A stretch of 64,000 nucleotides of DNA from DASRIA01 sp963768885 (GCA_963768885.1 CAVYJN010000014.1:248001-312000); one strand, 5' to 3'. Shown: positions 11,761 through 21,335, counted from the stretch's first letter. A program made the numbers and translations. The notes: a model not told the origin generated them from the letters alone.

Positions 11761-12058
11761 ATGTCGCAGGCGGACATCGAGACGCTGCGCGCCGGCTTCG
11801 CGGCCGTCAGTCGCGGAGACTGGGCGGCGGCGGCGCTTCACATGAGTCCCGACCTGGAATGGATCACGCCGGATCGCGTGCTGTTCGCCAGGACGTATCG
11901 CGGGCCCGAGGAGGTCAGGCGGTACTTCGAGGATCAGTGGGAGCCGTTCGAGGAGGTGGAGTTCGAGCCGGTTGCGCGACGGCAAGGCCACGCGCTGCGA
12001 GGTCTTCCCTGAGCGCGAGCAGGCCCTCGAAGCCGCGGGCATTCGGAGGCAGGTATAA
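11761..12058 (+). CDS. SnoaL/NTF2-like small protein, one frameshift
   Basis: Begins MSQADIETLRAGFAAVSRGDW and continues with the SnoaL-type sequence LEWITPDRVLFARTYRGPEEVRRYFEDQWEPFEEVEFEPV, then must change frame at about 11972 to read RDGKATRCEVFPEREQALEAAGIRR before a TAA at 12056-12058. Removing one T from GTTGC restores a 98-residue protein. The NTF2-like fold is a one-domain cone used by small isomerases, hydrolases and many proteins of unknown role; nothing fixes a function here. Confidence 0.65.
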
Positions 12059-12105
12059 CGCGGAGGTAAGGCGGAAGGCCGCCCGATCCCACACGAGGAG
12101 GAGAG

Positions 12106-12387
12106 ATGCCGACTTTCATCATGCTCTCGACGCTCACGCCGGAGGGCGTCCAGACGGTCAAGAACAACCCGCAGCGCATCAAGGAGGTCAACCGCGAGGT
12201 GGAGCAGATCGGCGCGAAGGTCGTCGCCCAGTGGGCCACGCTCGGCCGTTTCGACTTCATCAACGTGGTCGAGGCCCCCGACGAGAAGACCATGTCCAAG
12301 GTGTCGCTCGAGCTCGGCTCCCGCGGCACGGCCCACTACGAGTCGCTGCCCGCGATCCCGATCGACGAGTTCATCGAGTCGCTCTAG
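12106..12387 (+). CDS. GYD-domain protein
   Basis: A 93-residue protein with the GYD-domain layout: FIMLSTLTPEGVQTVKNNPQRI at the N-terminus, QWATLGRFDFINVVEAPDE in the middle and a C-terminal PIDEFIESL. GYD proteins are small ferredoxin-like proteins of unknown function. The start is preceded by GAGGAGGAG, a strong Shine-Dalgarno that contrasts with the SD-less neighbours. Confidence 0.8.
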   Translation: MPTFIMLSTLTPEGVQTVKNNPQRIKEVNREVEQIGAKVVAQWATLGRFDFINVVEAPDEKTMSKVSLELGSRGTAHYESLPAIPIDEFIESL

Positions 12388-12418
12388 CCGCCCCGGGCCA
12401 CAAGTAACATCGTCGCCC

Positions 12419-12943
12419 TTGGAATCGCAGACCCAAGAGCCCGCGACGCGGACCGTCTGCTACCGCCATCCCAGCCGGGAGACGGCGGTCTCGTGCTCCA
12501 ACTGCGAGCGCCCGATCTGCACCGACTGCATGGTCTACACGCCCGTCGGGATCAAGTGCCCCGAATGCGCCCGCCAGCCGCGCTCGGCGATCGTGCGGCT
12601 GCGCCCGAACCGTGCCGCGGGCGCGGTGGCGGCCGCGTTCGGGGGCGGCATCGCGATGGGGTTCGGCATCGTCCTGCTCCAGGGCGTGGGGCTGTTCTTC
12701 GCCCTGATCCTGGGCTGGCTGATCGGCATCGCGATGGGCGAGCTGGTGCTGTGGGCGAGCGGGCGCTACCGCGGCTCCGAGACCGGCTTCATCGCGATCG
12801 CCGGGTGCATCTGGACCTACGTGGTTCCGTACGGCCTGTTCTACGGGATCAGCCTGGGTGACATCGCGCGCAGCGGCAGCCTCGCGTTCGTGTTCCTGGG
12901 CGCGGGAATCGCGTGCTACGTCGCCTGGCAGAGGACGCAGTGA
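12419..12943 (+). CDS. Zinc-ribbon membrane protein
   Basis: A 174-residue protein. The first 50 residues hold a B-box-like zinc module (CYRHP, CSNCERPICTDCM and CPECA: six Cys and a His), the rest about four membrane segments. Similar N-terminal modules occur on actinobacterial rhomboid-type and other membrane proteins, but no rhomboid Ser-His residues are present. The TTG start at 12419 follows a TAACAT box by 9 nt. The stop overlaps the purD start (GTGA), so it may be co-transcribed with purD. Function unknown. Confidence 0.7.
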   Translation: MESQTQEPATRTVCYRHPSRETAVSCSNCERPICTDCMVYTPVGIKCPECARQPRSAIVRLRPNRAAGAVAAAFGGGIAMGFGIVLLQGVGLFFALILGWLIGIAMGELVLWASGRYRGSETGFIAIAGCIWTYVVPYGLFYGISLGDIARSGSLAFVFLGAGIACYVAWQRTQ

Positions 12944-14217
12944 AGGTGGTCCTGGTGGTCGGCGGCGGCGGCCGCGAGCACGCGATCGTGCGTGCCCTGA
13001 AGCGGAGCCCGCAGCGGCCCGAGGTGTTGTGCGCGCCCGGCAACGCCGGCATCGCGCGGGACGCCCGCTGCTTCGACGTGGGGGCCGAGGACGTCGAGGG
13101 CATCGTCCGCCTGGCGTCCGAGCAGCGCGCCGACCTGACCGTGGTCGGTCCCGAGGCGCCGCTGGTCGCCGGCCTCGTGGACGCGCTCGAGGCGCAGGGC
13201 CTTCGCGCCTTCGGCCCGCGCGGCGCGGCCGCCCGCATCGAGGGCAGCAAGGCGTTCGCGAAGGAGCTGATGCGGGAGGCGGGCGTCCCGACCGCCTCGT
13301 GGGTGGAGTTCACCTCGTACGACGAGGCGGAGGCGCAGATGGACTGCGCCTCGTACCCCGCGGTGCTGAAGGCCGACGGCCTCGCCGCGGGGAAGGGCGT
13401 GATCATCGCCGCGTCTCCACGCGAGGCCAAACAGGCGCTGCGTGACTTCTTCGTCGACCGCCGCTTCGGCGACGCGGGGGCGCGCGTGCTGGTCGAGGAG
13501 CACCTCGAGGGCGAGGAGCTGTCCCTGCTCGCGCTGTGCGACGGCGAGCGGGCGGTGCCGATGGCGCCGGCTCAGGACTTCAAGCGGATCGGCGACGGCG
13601 ACACCGGCCCCAACACCGGCGGGATGGGGAGCTACTCCCCGGTGCCCGGAATCGATCCCGCGCGGGCCGAGGAGATCGTGGCGTCGGTGCACCAGCCGAT
13701 CGTGGACCGGTTCGGCGCGCGGGGGACCCCTTTCCACGGTGTGCTCTACGCCGGGCTGATGATGACCGCGGATGGGCCGAAGGTGCTCGAGTACAACTGC
13801 CGCTTCGGGGACCCCGAGACGCAGGCGGTGCTCCCGCGCCTGCGCAGCGACCTGCTCGCGGCGCTCGAGGCCTGCACCGTGCCGGGCGGTCTGCGCGAGC
13901 ACGCGCTCGACTGGGCCGAGGAGTGGGCGGTCACCGTCGTGCTCGCTTCGGCGGGCTATCCCGCCACCTCGAGCAAGGGAGACGTGATCCGCGGGCTCGA
14001 CGACCTCGGGGACGTGGAGGTCACGCACGCGGGGACCGCGCTCCGCGACGGGGAGATCGTCACCGCCGGGGGCCGCGTGCTCAACGTGACGGCGCTCGGG
14101 CACTCGATCGAGGAGGCCCGCGCGCGCGTCTACGCCGCGGTCGAGCACATCGAGTGCGAGGGCTCGCAGTACCGCTCCGACATAGCCGCGCGTGTAGCCG
14201 AGCGCGTGGCTAGCTAG
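12940..14217 (+). CDS. purD: Phosphoribosylamine-glycine ligase PurD (GAR synthetase)
   Basis: Second step of purine synthesis: ATP-dependent joining of glycine to phosphoribosylamine. The 425-residue ATP-grasp protein begins MKVVLVVGGGGREHAI, has EGSKAFAKELM and KADGLAAGKGVI in the ATP-grasp B domain, the GPNTGGMGSYSP motif near residue 225, and EYNCRFGDPE near 285 with metal-binding residues. GTG at 12940 is preferred over the frame's upstream ATG because it gives the family start and the common 4-nt overlap. No frameshift. Confidence 0.95.
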   Translation: MKVVLVVGGGGREHAIVRALKRSPQRPEVLCAPGNAGIARDARCFDVGAEDVEGIVRLASEQRADLTVVGPEAPLVAGLVDALEAQGLRAFGPRGAAARIEGSKAFAKELMREAGVPTASWVEFTSYDEAEAQMDCASYPAVLKADGLAAGKGVIIAASPREAKQALRDFFVDRRFGDAGARVLVEEHLEGEELSLLALCDGERAVPMAPAQDFKRIGDGDTGPNTGGMGSYSPVPGIDPARAEEIVASVHQPIVDRFGARGTPFHGVLYAGLMMTADGPKVLEYNCRFGDPETQAVLPRLRSDLLAALEACTVPGGLREHALDWAEEWAVTVVLASAGYPATSSKGDVIRGLDDLGDVEVTHAGTALRDGEIVTAGGRVLNVTALGHSIEEARARVYAAVEHIECEGSQYRSDIAARVAERVAS

Positions 14218-14220
14218 ATT
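14215..14220 (+). promoter_or_regulatory. -10 box of a predicted leaderless purE transcript (TAGATT)
   Basis: TAGATT overlaps the purD stop codon and ends 7 nt before the purE ATG. No Shine-Dalgarno is seen, so purE may also have its own leaderless transcript. Confidence 0.4.
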
Positions 14221-14227
14221 TCCGCCG

Positions 14228-14737
14228 ATGGAGACCCTCGAGCCAGAGCGCGGAGCGGCGACAAGCGAGACCGAGCGCGATCCGCTCGACCCGATGCCCG
14301 AGGCCGAGGAGGCCTTCGAGGGGATGGAGGTGGACGCTCCCCGCGTGGGGATCATCATGGGCTCGGCGAGCGACAAGCCCACGATGGAGCCCGCCGGCAA
14401 GGAGCTGAGCAATCGGGGCATCGCATTCGAGGTGCGGGTGATCTCCGCACACCGCGACCCGCAGGCGGTGGCCGACTACGCGCGCAACGCGCACATGCGC
14501 GGGCTGCGGGTGATCATCGCCGGCGCGGGCCTGTCGGCGGCCCTGCCCGGGGTCGTCGCGGCGCACACCGACCTGCCCGTGATCGGCGTGCCGATCAAGG
14601 CCAAGAACACGGTCGCCGACGGCCTCGACGCCCTGCTGTCGATCGTGCAGATGCCGCCCGGCGTGCCCGTCGCATGCGTCGCCGTGAACGGCGCGAAGAA
14701 CGCGGCCGTGCTGGCGGCGCGCATCATGGGCTGTTGA
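14228..14737 (+). CDS. purE: PurE-type AIR carboxylase / N5-CAIR mutase
   Basis: Makes the carboxylated imidazole CAIR in purine synthesis. Residues 39-169 are a full PurE core: GIIMGSASDKPTME, the SAHR catalytic His (residue 75), IIAGAG, LPVIGVPI and SIVQMPPGVPVA. Two oddities. First, about 38 acidic N-terminal residues precede the core. Second, the usual GAAHLPG loop reads LSAALPG, so the second conserved His is Ala105. The first His is kept. No purK, which would supply N5-CAIR to a class I PurE, is in the window. The stop overlaps purB (TTGA). Confidence 0.9.
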   Translation: METLEPERGAATSETERDPLDPMPEAEEAFEGMEVDAPRVGIIMGSASDKPTMEPAGKELSNRGIAFEVRVISAHRDPQAVADYARNAHMRGLRVIIAGAGLSAALPGVVAAHTDLPVIGVPIKAKNTVADGLDALLSIVQMPPGVPVACVAVNGAKNAAVLAARIMGC

Positions 14738-16057
14738 TCGCGCGGTACACCAGACCCGAGATGGCGCTCGTCTGGTCGGAGGAGCGCAAGCTCGAATCCT
14801 GGCTGCAGGTCGAGGTCGCGGTCTGCGAGTCGCTGGCCGAGGCCGGCGTCGTGCCCGCGGGCGACCTCGAGCAGATCAAGGCCGCGCCGCCGCCCGATCC
14901 CGAGGCCGTGCGCGAGCGCGAGCGCGTCACCGACCACGACGTCGCCGCGTTCGTGGACGTGGTCGCCGCGTCCGTGGGCGAGGCGGGGCGCTGGGTCCAC
15001 TACGGGCTCACCTCGTCGGACGTGCTCGACACCGCGCTCGCGCTCCAGCTGCGCGAGGCGGGCCGCGAGCTGGTGTCCGGAGCCGACGCGCTGACCGCCG
15101 CGCTCGTCGCGCGCGCCCGCGAGTTCGCCGGGACGCTCTGCATCGGGCGCACGCACGGCGTCCACGCGGAGCCGACCACGTTCGGGCTGAAGCTCGCGGG
15201 CTTCGCCTTCGAGAGCCAGCGCAACGCGCGAGCGGCTGCGCGCCGCGTTCGCCGACGCGGAGGTGGGCAAGCTCTCGGGCGCGGTCGGCACCTACTCGGC
15301 GCTCGGCCCGGAGATCGAGCGCGCGACCCTGGAGCGGCTCGGCCTGCGCGCCGAGGAAGTGGCCACCCAGGTCGTGCCCCGCGACCGCCACGCCGCGGTG
15401 CTGTCGGCGATCGCGCTGGCGGGAGCCGGGCTCGAGCGGCTCGCGACGGAGGTCCGGCATCTGCAGCGCACCGAGGTGCGTGAGGTGGAGGAGCCGTTCC
15501 GGGAGGGGCAGAAAGGCTCCAGCGCGATGCCCCACAAGCGCAACCCGATCGCCTCGGAGCGCGTCACCGGCCTCGCGCGCCTGCTGCGCGGGTACGCGCA
15601 GGCGGGCCTCGAGAACGTGGCGCTGTGGCACGAGCGCGACATCTCCCACTCGTCCGTCGAGCGAGTCACGCTCCCCGACGCGACCACCCTGCTGCACTAC
15701 ATGCAACACGTGATGCTCCGCGTGATCGAGGGGATGCGCGTGTATCCGGAGCGCATGCGCGAGAACCTCGAGCTCACGCACGGGGCCCTCTTCAGCCAGG
15801 CCGTGCTGAACGCGCTCGTGGAGTCGGGCATGGCCCGCGACGACGCGTACCGGGCCGTGCAGCGCAACGCGCAGCGGGCGTGGGACGAGCGCCGGCCGTT
15901 CCGCGAACTGCTGGAGGAAGAGAGCGAGGTGCGGACGCGGCTCGACGCCGCCGCGCTCGACGAGCTGTTCGACTACGAGCGCTTCGTGCGGAACGCCGGG
16001 CCCGCCTGGGAGCGGCTCGCCGCGCTCGCGCCGGAGCCGATGCCCCGGCCCTCGTAA
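14734..16057 (+). CDS. purB: Adenylosuccinate lyase PurB, one frameshift
   Basis: Cleaves SAICAR and adenylosuccinate, acting twice in purine synthesis. The TTG start at 14734 overlaps the purE stop and gives MIARYTRPEMALVW, matching the usual PurB N-terminus. Conserved regions include GLTSSDVLDTA, GRTHGVHAEPTT and the signature SSAMPHKRNPI near residue 260 carrying the catalytic-loop Ser. The frame changes at 15226-15231: FESQRNA must join ERLRAAFADAEVGKLSGAVG, as if one base were surplus. Repaired length is about 440 residues. All catalytic parts are present, so it is not decayed. Confidence 0.93.
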
Positions 16058-16153
16058 GGCCCCCTTGATCCGGCGTGCCCGAAGTGGTGGGATTGGCGCT
16101 GGGCAGGGATGCGGGCCGGACCGCGTCCCGAAGGGGCTTTGGAGGAGGGACAT

Positions 16154-18073
16154 ATGGAACTCACGCGTCGTCAGATGATGAAGCTCGGCGCGGGCGGGGG
16201 CGCGGCTCTGTTCCTGCCGTGGGCGGTGGACACGCGCGCGGCGGTGGCCGCCCCGCTCACCACGCCGACGTTGCCGGGCGGGAGCATCCCGAAGTACCAG
16301 CTGCCGCTCGTGATCCCGCCGGCGATGCCGCGCGTCGGCAAGGTCGGCGGAGCCGACTACTACGAAATCGCGGTACGGCAGTTCACGCAACGGATACTGC
16401 CGCCGAGCCTGCCCGAGACGACCGTGTGGAGCTACGGCTCCGCGCAGCATGCGGGAACGTTCAACTACCCGGCCTTCACGATCGAGGCGAAGTTCCGGAC
16501 GCCGGTGCGGGTGAAGTGGATCAACGATCTGAAGGACTCGTCCGGGAACTTCCTGCCTCACCTGCTGCCGGTCGACCCCACGCTGCACTGGGCGAACCCG
16601 CCCGGCGGCAACGCCGGCCGCGACGAGCGGCCCGAGTTCTCGTCGACGCCCGGCCCCTATACGGGCCCGGTGCCGATCGTGACCCACCTGCACGGCAGCG
16701 AGAACGTCAAGCAGGAGAGCGACGGCTACGCCGAGGCCTGGTACCTGCCGGACGCCGGCAACATCCCGGCCGGCTTCGCCCGCACCGGAACCTTCTACGA
16801 CGTCTTCAAGCAGTCGTCGCCGCTCGGCGGGGACTGGGCGCCGGGCACGGCCGTGTTCCAGTACGCGAACGAGCAGCGGGCGACCACGCTCTGGTACCAC
16901 GACCACACGCTCGGGATGACGCGGCTGAACGTGTACGCCGGGCCGGCCGGCTTCTACCTGCTGCGCGGCGGGCAGGGTGACGCGGTCGGAGGCCTTCCGG
17001 GCCCAGCTCCCGCTCTGGGCGATCCGTCCCGGCAGGCGCTACTACGAGATCCCGATCGCGATCCAGGACCGTTCGTTCAACGACGACGGCTCGCTGTTCT
17101 ATCCCGACAGCCGCGAGTTCTTCGACGACTTCGCCGGCCCCTACATCGGCGAGGACGGCAGCGACATCTCGCCGATCTGGAATCCGGAGTTCTTCGGCGA
17201 CGCGATGGTCGTCAACGGCCGCACCTGGCCGTTCCTCGAGGTGGAGCAGCGACGCTACCGCTTCCGCTTCCTGAACGGCTGCAACTCACGGTTCCTGATC
17301 CTGAAGCTCTCGAACGACCTGCCGTTCTGGCAGATCGGCGCGGAGGGCGGCTTCCTGCCCACCCCCGTGCAGCTCTCGCAGGTGCTGATGGCGCCGGCGG
17401 AGCGCGCGGACGTGATCGTGGACTTCACCAACGTCCCTGTCGGGACCGAGATCGTTCTCCGGAACGAGGGGCCGGACGAGCCCTTCAGCGGCGGAGTGCC
17501 CGACGACGACTTCGACTCCGCGAACCCGGACACGACGGGACAGGTGATGCAGTTCCGGGTGGTCCCCGCGCGCAGCCCGGACACCAGCCTGCCTCCCAAC
17601 AAGCTGAACCTGCCCAAGATCCCGAGGCTCCCCACCGCGAGCAACACCCGCAAGGTGTCCCTCAACGAGGAGGACTCGGCCGTCCTGGCGGACGTAGGCC
17701 CGCGGGCAGCCCTGCTCGGGACGATGAACGGGTCGCCGAACCCGCTGGAGTGGGCCGACGCGATCACCGAGAACCCGGCCGTTGGGGCGACCGAGGTGTG
17801 GGAGATGTTCAACTTCACCGCGGACGCGCACCCGATTCACATCCACGAGGTGCAGTTCGAGGTCGTCAACCGCCAGCCGATCGGCGGTGGGCCGGTGCGG
17901 GGCCGGAGTCCTGGGAGCTGGGCCTCAAGGACACGGTGATCTCCTATCCGGGGGAGATCACCCGGATCAAGGCGCGCTTCGGCCAGGCCGGCCTTTTCGT
18001 GTGGCACTGCCACATCGTCGAGCACGAGGACAACGAGATGATGCGCCCGTTCAGGATCGGGCCGAGCACGTAG
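16154..18073 (+). CDS. Tat-exported CotA/bilirubin-oxidase-like multicopper oxidase, two frameshifts
   Basis: A three-domain multicopper oxidase of about 638 residues after repair. The N-terminus has a twin-arginine signal (TRRQMMKLG and a hydrophobic run), so it is exported folded. The copper ligand motifs are present in order: HLHG near 177, WYHDH near 247, HPIHIHE near 559, and HCHIVEHEDNEMM near 617 with the type-1 Cys, His and Met. GTFNYPAF and YYEIPIAIQDRSF place it near CotA. The frame shifts at 17028-17033 (CCCGG, one surplus base) and at the G4 run 17899-17902 (two surplus or one missing). GGAGGAGGG precedes the ATG. Substrate unknown: laccase, Mn or bilirubin oxidation are all possible. 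It lies between purB and the kinase pair. Confidence 0.9.
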   Translation: MELTRRQMMKLGAGGGAALFLPWAVDTRAAVAAPLTTPTLPGGSIPKYQLPLVIPPAMPRVGKVGGADYYEIAVRQFTQRILPPSLPETTVWSYGSAQHAGTFNYPAFTIEAKFRTPVRVKWINDLKDSSGNFLPHLLPVDPTLHWANPPGGNAGRDERPEFSSTPGPYTGPVPIVTHLHGSENVKQESDGYAEAWYLPDAGNIPAGFARTGTFYDVFKQSSPLGGDWAPGTAVFQYANEQRATTLWYHDHTLGMTRLNVYAGPAGFYLLRGGQGDAVGGLPGPAPALGDPSRQALLRDPDRDPGPFVQRRRLAVLSRQPRVLRRLRRPLHRRGRQRHLADLESGVLRRRDGRQRPHLAVPRGGAATLPLPLPERLQLTVPDPEALERPAVLADRRGGRLPAHPRAALAGADGAGGARGRDRGLHQRPCRDRDRSPERGAGRALQRRSARRRLRLREPGHDGTGDAVPGGPRAQPGHQPASQQAEPAQDPEAPHREQHPQGVPQRGGLGRPGGRRPAGSPARDDERVAEPAGVGRRDHREPGRWGDRGVGDVQLHRGRAPDSHPRGAVRGRQPPADRRWAGAGPESWELGLKDTVISYPGEITRIKARFGQAGLFVWHCHIVEHEDNEMMRPFRIGPST

Positions 18074-18097
18074 CGGCCGGCAGCGCGTGCCCGGCGG

Positions 18098-18130
18098 TGC
18101 GACGGGGGCCTTAGATCAGCCCCCGTCGCA
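18098..18130. terminator. Bidirectional hairpin between oxidase and regulator genes
   Basis: A perfect 12-bp inverted repeat (TGCGACGGGGGC and its complement) around a 9-nt loop. It contains the stop and last codons of the minus-strand response regulator and lies 25 bp after the oxidase stop, so it can serve both convergent genes. No T-tract is present. Confidence 0.6.
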
Positions 18131-18749
18131 TCGCCTCGGCCACCGCCGCCGCGCGATCGGAGACCCCGAGCTTCTCGTAGACGTGGCGCAGATGGGTCTT
18201 GACGGTCGCGGGGCTGAGGCCCAGGCCACCCGCGATCGTCGGCGCCGAGGCGCCCGTGGAGATCTGACGCAGGATCTGAAGCTCGCGATCGGTCAATCCC
18301 GGGCGGTCCGCGGCCGCGCGGTGGCGGATCTCGCTGGCGACGTGTGCCTGCACCTCGGGAGGGATCACGGTCTGGCCGGCGGCCACCGCGACGATCGCGT
18401 CGCAGATGTCGGAGGCCTTGGCGAGCTTCGAGAAGCACGCGCCCGCGCCGCGCGCGATCGCGTCGTAGGCAAGCTCGCTGTCGAGGTAGCCAGACACGAA
18501 CACCACCCGCGTGCCGATCGACATCGCCTGGAGGCGCCCGAGGACCTCGATCCCCGCCATGTCGGGCATCCTCGCGTCGAGCACCGCGACGTCCGGCTGG
18601 AGCCGCTCGATGTCGGCGAGCGCATGCGTGCCGGTCTCCACCTGTGCGACCAGCTCGAGGCCGCTGCGCGTCCGCACGGCGGTCGCGAGCGCCTCCCTGT
18701 AGAGGGGATGGTCGTCGGCGACCAGCACGCGCACGGTCCGGGCGCTCAT
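18111..18749 (-). CDS. NarL/LuxR-type response regulator
   Basis: A 212-residue two-component regulator. Its receiver domain (residues 5-125) has the acidic pair in VADDHPLYRE, the phosphoacceptor Asp in VLDARMP near 57 and a Lys near 108. The LuxR helix-turn-helix (about 148-205) reads LTDRELQILRQI then LSPATVKTHLRHVYEKLGV. The start overlaps the 3' end of the kinase gene by 4 nt, so the two are translationally coupled and almost certainly a pair. Possible targets are the divergent TasA/SipW cassette or the oxidase; a 12-bp palindrome at 21270-21281 is a candidate site. Confidence 0.93.
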   Translation of the reverse strand: MSARTVRVLVADDHPLYREALATAVRTRSGLELVAQVETGTHALADIERLQPDVAVLDARMPDMAGIEVLGRLQAMSIGTRVVFVSGYLDSELAYDAIARGAGACFSKLAKASDICDAIVAVAAGQTVIPPEVQAHVASEIRHRAAADRPGLTDRELQILRQISTGASAPTIAGGLGLSPATVKTHLRHVYEKLGVSDRAAAVAEAMRRGLI

Positions 18750-21193
18750 CGGAGCGATGCCTCCGGCTCGGCCAGGGCCTCCGAGACCGCGGTCAGGAGC
18801 ACCTCCGCGGTGAAGGGCTTCGCGACCAGCGGCGCGTCCTCGTGGGCCTCGTCCAACCCCTCGGGATACCCGGACATGAACACGACACGTGATCGCGAGT
18901 CGAGCGCCGCGACCGCCTCGGCCAGCTCCGGCCCCGTCATTCCCGGCATCACCACGTCGGTCACCACCACGGCCGGCGGCGGGTCCGCGTCGCGGTATCT
19001 CGCGAGGCCGTCGACGCCGTCGCTCGCCTCGAGCACGGCATAGCCGTGAGAGCTCAGCATGCGTGCGGTCGAGCGCCGCAACGTCTCGTCGTCATCGACC
19101 ACCAGCACCACCTCGCCGTGCGCTTCGGACGTGGACGGCGCGCGCTCGGAGCGTTTGACGACGGGCTCGGAGCCCACGGTGGGCAGCAGCAGCGTGACCT
19201 TCGTGCCGAGATCGGGCTTGGAGTCGATCTCGACGTGTCCTCCAAGGCGTGTCGCGATCCCGTACACGATCGCGAGTCCCAGTCCCGTGCCCTCGCCCTT
19301 GGGCTTGGTGGTGAAGAACGGCTCGAAGGCGCGGCTCACGACCTCCTGCGACATGCCCGATCCGAAGTCGGTCACGGTCATGCCCACGTATCTGCCGGCC
19401 GCGAGCCCCAGCGGGGCATCGGCAGGGCCGATGACCATGCCGGCTGTGGAGACCTCCACCCGGCCGCCGGCGGGCATCGCAGCGCGCGCGTTCATCACCA
19501 GGTTCATCAGGACCCGCTGGATCTGTGCGGGGTCGGCCTCGATGCGCATCAAATCCGCGGCCAGCTTCGTACGCAGCTCGTGGCGGTCGCCGAGCAGCGG
19601 CCGCAGCAGCCCCGTGGCCTCGGTGACCGCTTCGTTCAGGTCCATCACCTGCTTCCTCACGACGTCCTTGCGCCCGAACACGAGCAGCCGCTGCGTCAAC
19701 TCGGCGCCTTGCTCGGCCGCGCGCCGGATCTGCGTGAGGTCCGCGAGCAATTCAGGATCGTCCGCCTTGTCCTGGGCAAAGCCCGCGTAGGCGATGATCG
19801 CGCCGAGCATGTTGTTGAAGTCGTGCGCAAGGCCGCCGGCGAGCCGCCCGATGCTCTCCAGCTTCTGCGCCTCGCTCAGCTGCGTGTGGAGCGACTGCCT
19901 TTCCGCCTCCGCCGCCTTGCGCTCCGTGATGTCGTGCAGGTAGCCCTGCGCGTACAGCGTGCCCTCCATCTGGTCCGCGACCTGCACGGTCTCGTCGTGG
20001 ACCCACACGTATCGCCCGTCTCTCGCGCGCAGCCGGTACTCGCACCGGAACGGCTCGCCCGTCTCCCGGAACCGCGCAAGGCCGGACAGCACGCGCGCGC
20101 GATCGTCCGCGTGGAGCAGACGCTCGAACAGCGTCGGGTCCGCAACCCACTGCTCCGGCGTATAGCCGAGCGTCGTCTCCACCTGTGGCGACACGTAGAT
20201 CGGGGTGTTGGCCCGATCGAGCGCGTCCGTATAGGTGACCAGCGGGAGCCGCTCGACCAGGGTGCGGAACCGGCGGGTCTGATCCTGCAGGCGCTCGTCC
20301 GCCCGGCGGCGCTTGGCGTCGAGCGCCTGCAGCGTCCCGGCGGCCGCGATCGCAAAGGTGACGCAGCCGAACACGGTCGCGACCACCAGCATGGAGACGG
20401 CCTCGCCGTCCGCATAGAGGCCGTGGTGCTCGCCGACCACGACGAGCGTGCCCACGATCAGTGGCACGATCAAGGCCGGCGGCAACAGGAACCGGAGCAT
20501 CATCGCCGCCGTCGTGTCGGCGGTGAGCGCGGCCACCATGCCACGCTCGGGGCGGGCGCACGAGATCCCGATCGCGAGCACGAGGAATCCCGCGGCCGTG
20601 GGCGCCGACATCGCGATGAACGGGCCCACCAGGTACATGGACGAGACGCCGTAGACGTGCCCGAGAATCGTCGCCGCCATGATCGCGGCGACGACGGCCG
20701 CGAGCATCCCGGCCGCCCACCGTCCACGCGGCCTGCGGTCGAGACTGAGCAGCGCGATCGCCATGACCACGGCGGCGACCGCGCTCTGCGGAGCCATCCT
20801 GCCCGGCTCGGCCATCACGACCGTGTTGTCGACGTCCTTGAACACGAGCGTGTGCGTGGTGTCGTTGAACACCAGCTCGTCGATCCCCAAGCCGCGTCCG
20901 ATGGCGTACTCCAACAGGGTCACGGCACCGATCGCCCCGGCCACGCCGGCCAGCACGCGCGCCGTCCGCTGTCCGGGGCCGCGCGGGTCCGCGAGCAGGA
21001 ACAGCGCGGTGGCGCAGAGCAACAGACAGGCCGCGGTGTTCGCCTTCGTCGGAATGTCCCATGCGAAGCCCTTGAGCGAGTCCAGGCCGAGAACCCAGCC
21101 GCCGACGATCACCACCACCGCCATCGTCGCGGAAACGAGCGCCGCACCCCGGGCCGCCCGCCGGAATCTCGCCGATCGATCGTCGTACTCCAT
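18746..21193 (-). CDS. Hybrid sensor histidine kinase (membrane sensor, PAS, kinase, receiver)
   Basis: An 815-residue protein. Residues 15-285 hold about eight membrane helices. A PAS/PAC unit follows (about 315-430, with YVSPQVETTLGYTPEQW and YLHDITERK). The HisKA domain has the H box LAGGLAHDFNNMLG near 450. The ATPase domain has the N box NLVMNARAAM, a DFGSGM box and GEGTGLGLAIV. A C-terminal receiver (about 695-805) has the phospho-Asp in VVTDVVMPG. HDFNN kinases with an attached receiver usually relay to a separate regulator, here the overlapping NarL-type gene. The signal is unknown; the membrane part resembles integral-membrane sensor domains without a large extracellular loop. Confidence 0.92.
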   Translation of the reverse strand: MEYDDRSARFRRAARGAALVSATMAVVVIVGGWVLGLDSLKGFAWDIPTKANTAACLLLCATALFLLADPRGPGQRTARVLAGVAGAIGAVTLLEYAIGRGLGIDELVFNDTTHTLVFKDVDNTVVMAEPGRMAPQSAVAAVVMAIALLSLDRRPRGRWAAGMLAAVVAAIMAATILGHVYGVSSMYLVGPFIAMSAPTAAGFLVLAIGISCARPERGMVAALTADTTAAMMLRFLLPPALIVPLIVGTLVVVGEHHGLYADGEAVSMLVVATVFGCVTFAIAAAGTLQALDAKRRRADERLQDQTRRFRTLVERLPLVTYTDALDRANTPIYVSPQVETTLGYTPEQWVADPTLFERLLHADDRARVLSGLARFRETGEPFRCEYRLRARDGRYVWVHDETVQVADQMEGTLYAQGYLHDITERKAAEAERQSLHTQLSEAQKLESIGRLAGGLAHDFNNMLGAIIAYAGFAQDKADDPELLADLTQIRRAAEQGAELTQRLLVFGRKDVVRKQVMDLNEAVTEATGLLRPLLGDRHELRTKLAADLMRIEADPAQIQRVLMNLVMNARAAMPAGGRVEVSTAGMVIGPADAPLGLAAGRYVGMTVTDFGSGMSQEVVSRAFEPFFTTKPKGEGTGLGLAIVYGIATRLGGHVEIDSKPDLGTKVTLLLPTVGSEPVVKRSERAPSTSEAHGEVVLVVDDDETLRRSTARMLSSHGYAVLEASDGVDGLARYRDADPPPAVVVTDVVMPGMTGPELAEAVAALDSRSRVVFMSGYPEGLDEAHEDAPLVAKPFTAEVLLTAVSEALAEPEASLR

Positions 21194-21269
21194 CCAGCCC
21201 GTCTATCGGCCGGGAGAGGCAGATGGTCAAGCCATGCTCAAGCCAGGCAGCCGATCTGCCGAAACAAAT

Positions 21270-21281
21270 GGCGTACGCCAA
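21270..21281. promoter_or_regulatory. 12-bp palindrome between kinase and TasA-like genes
   Basis: TGGCGTACGCCA is a perfect palindrome in the 142-bp divergent region. It lies 77 bp before the kinase start and about 55 bp before the TasA-like ATG, a suitable place for a dimeric regulator such as the NarL-type protein encoded here. Confidence 0.4.
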
Positions 21282-21335
21282 TCGGTGTAGTTCGCATCAC
21301 CCTCACGCTCACTACGACGTACCCCAGGAGGATCA

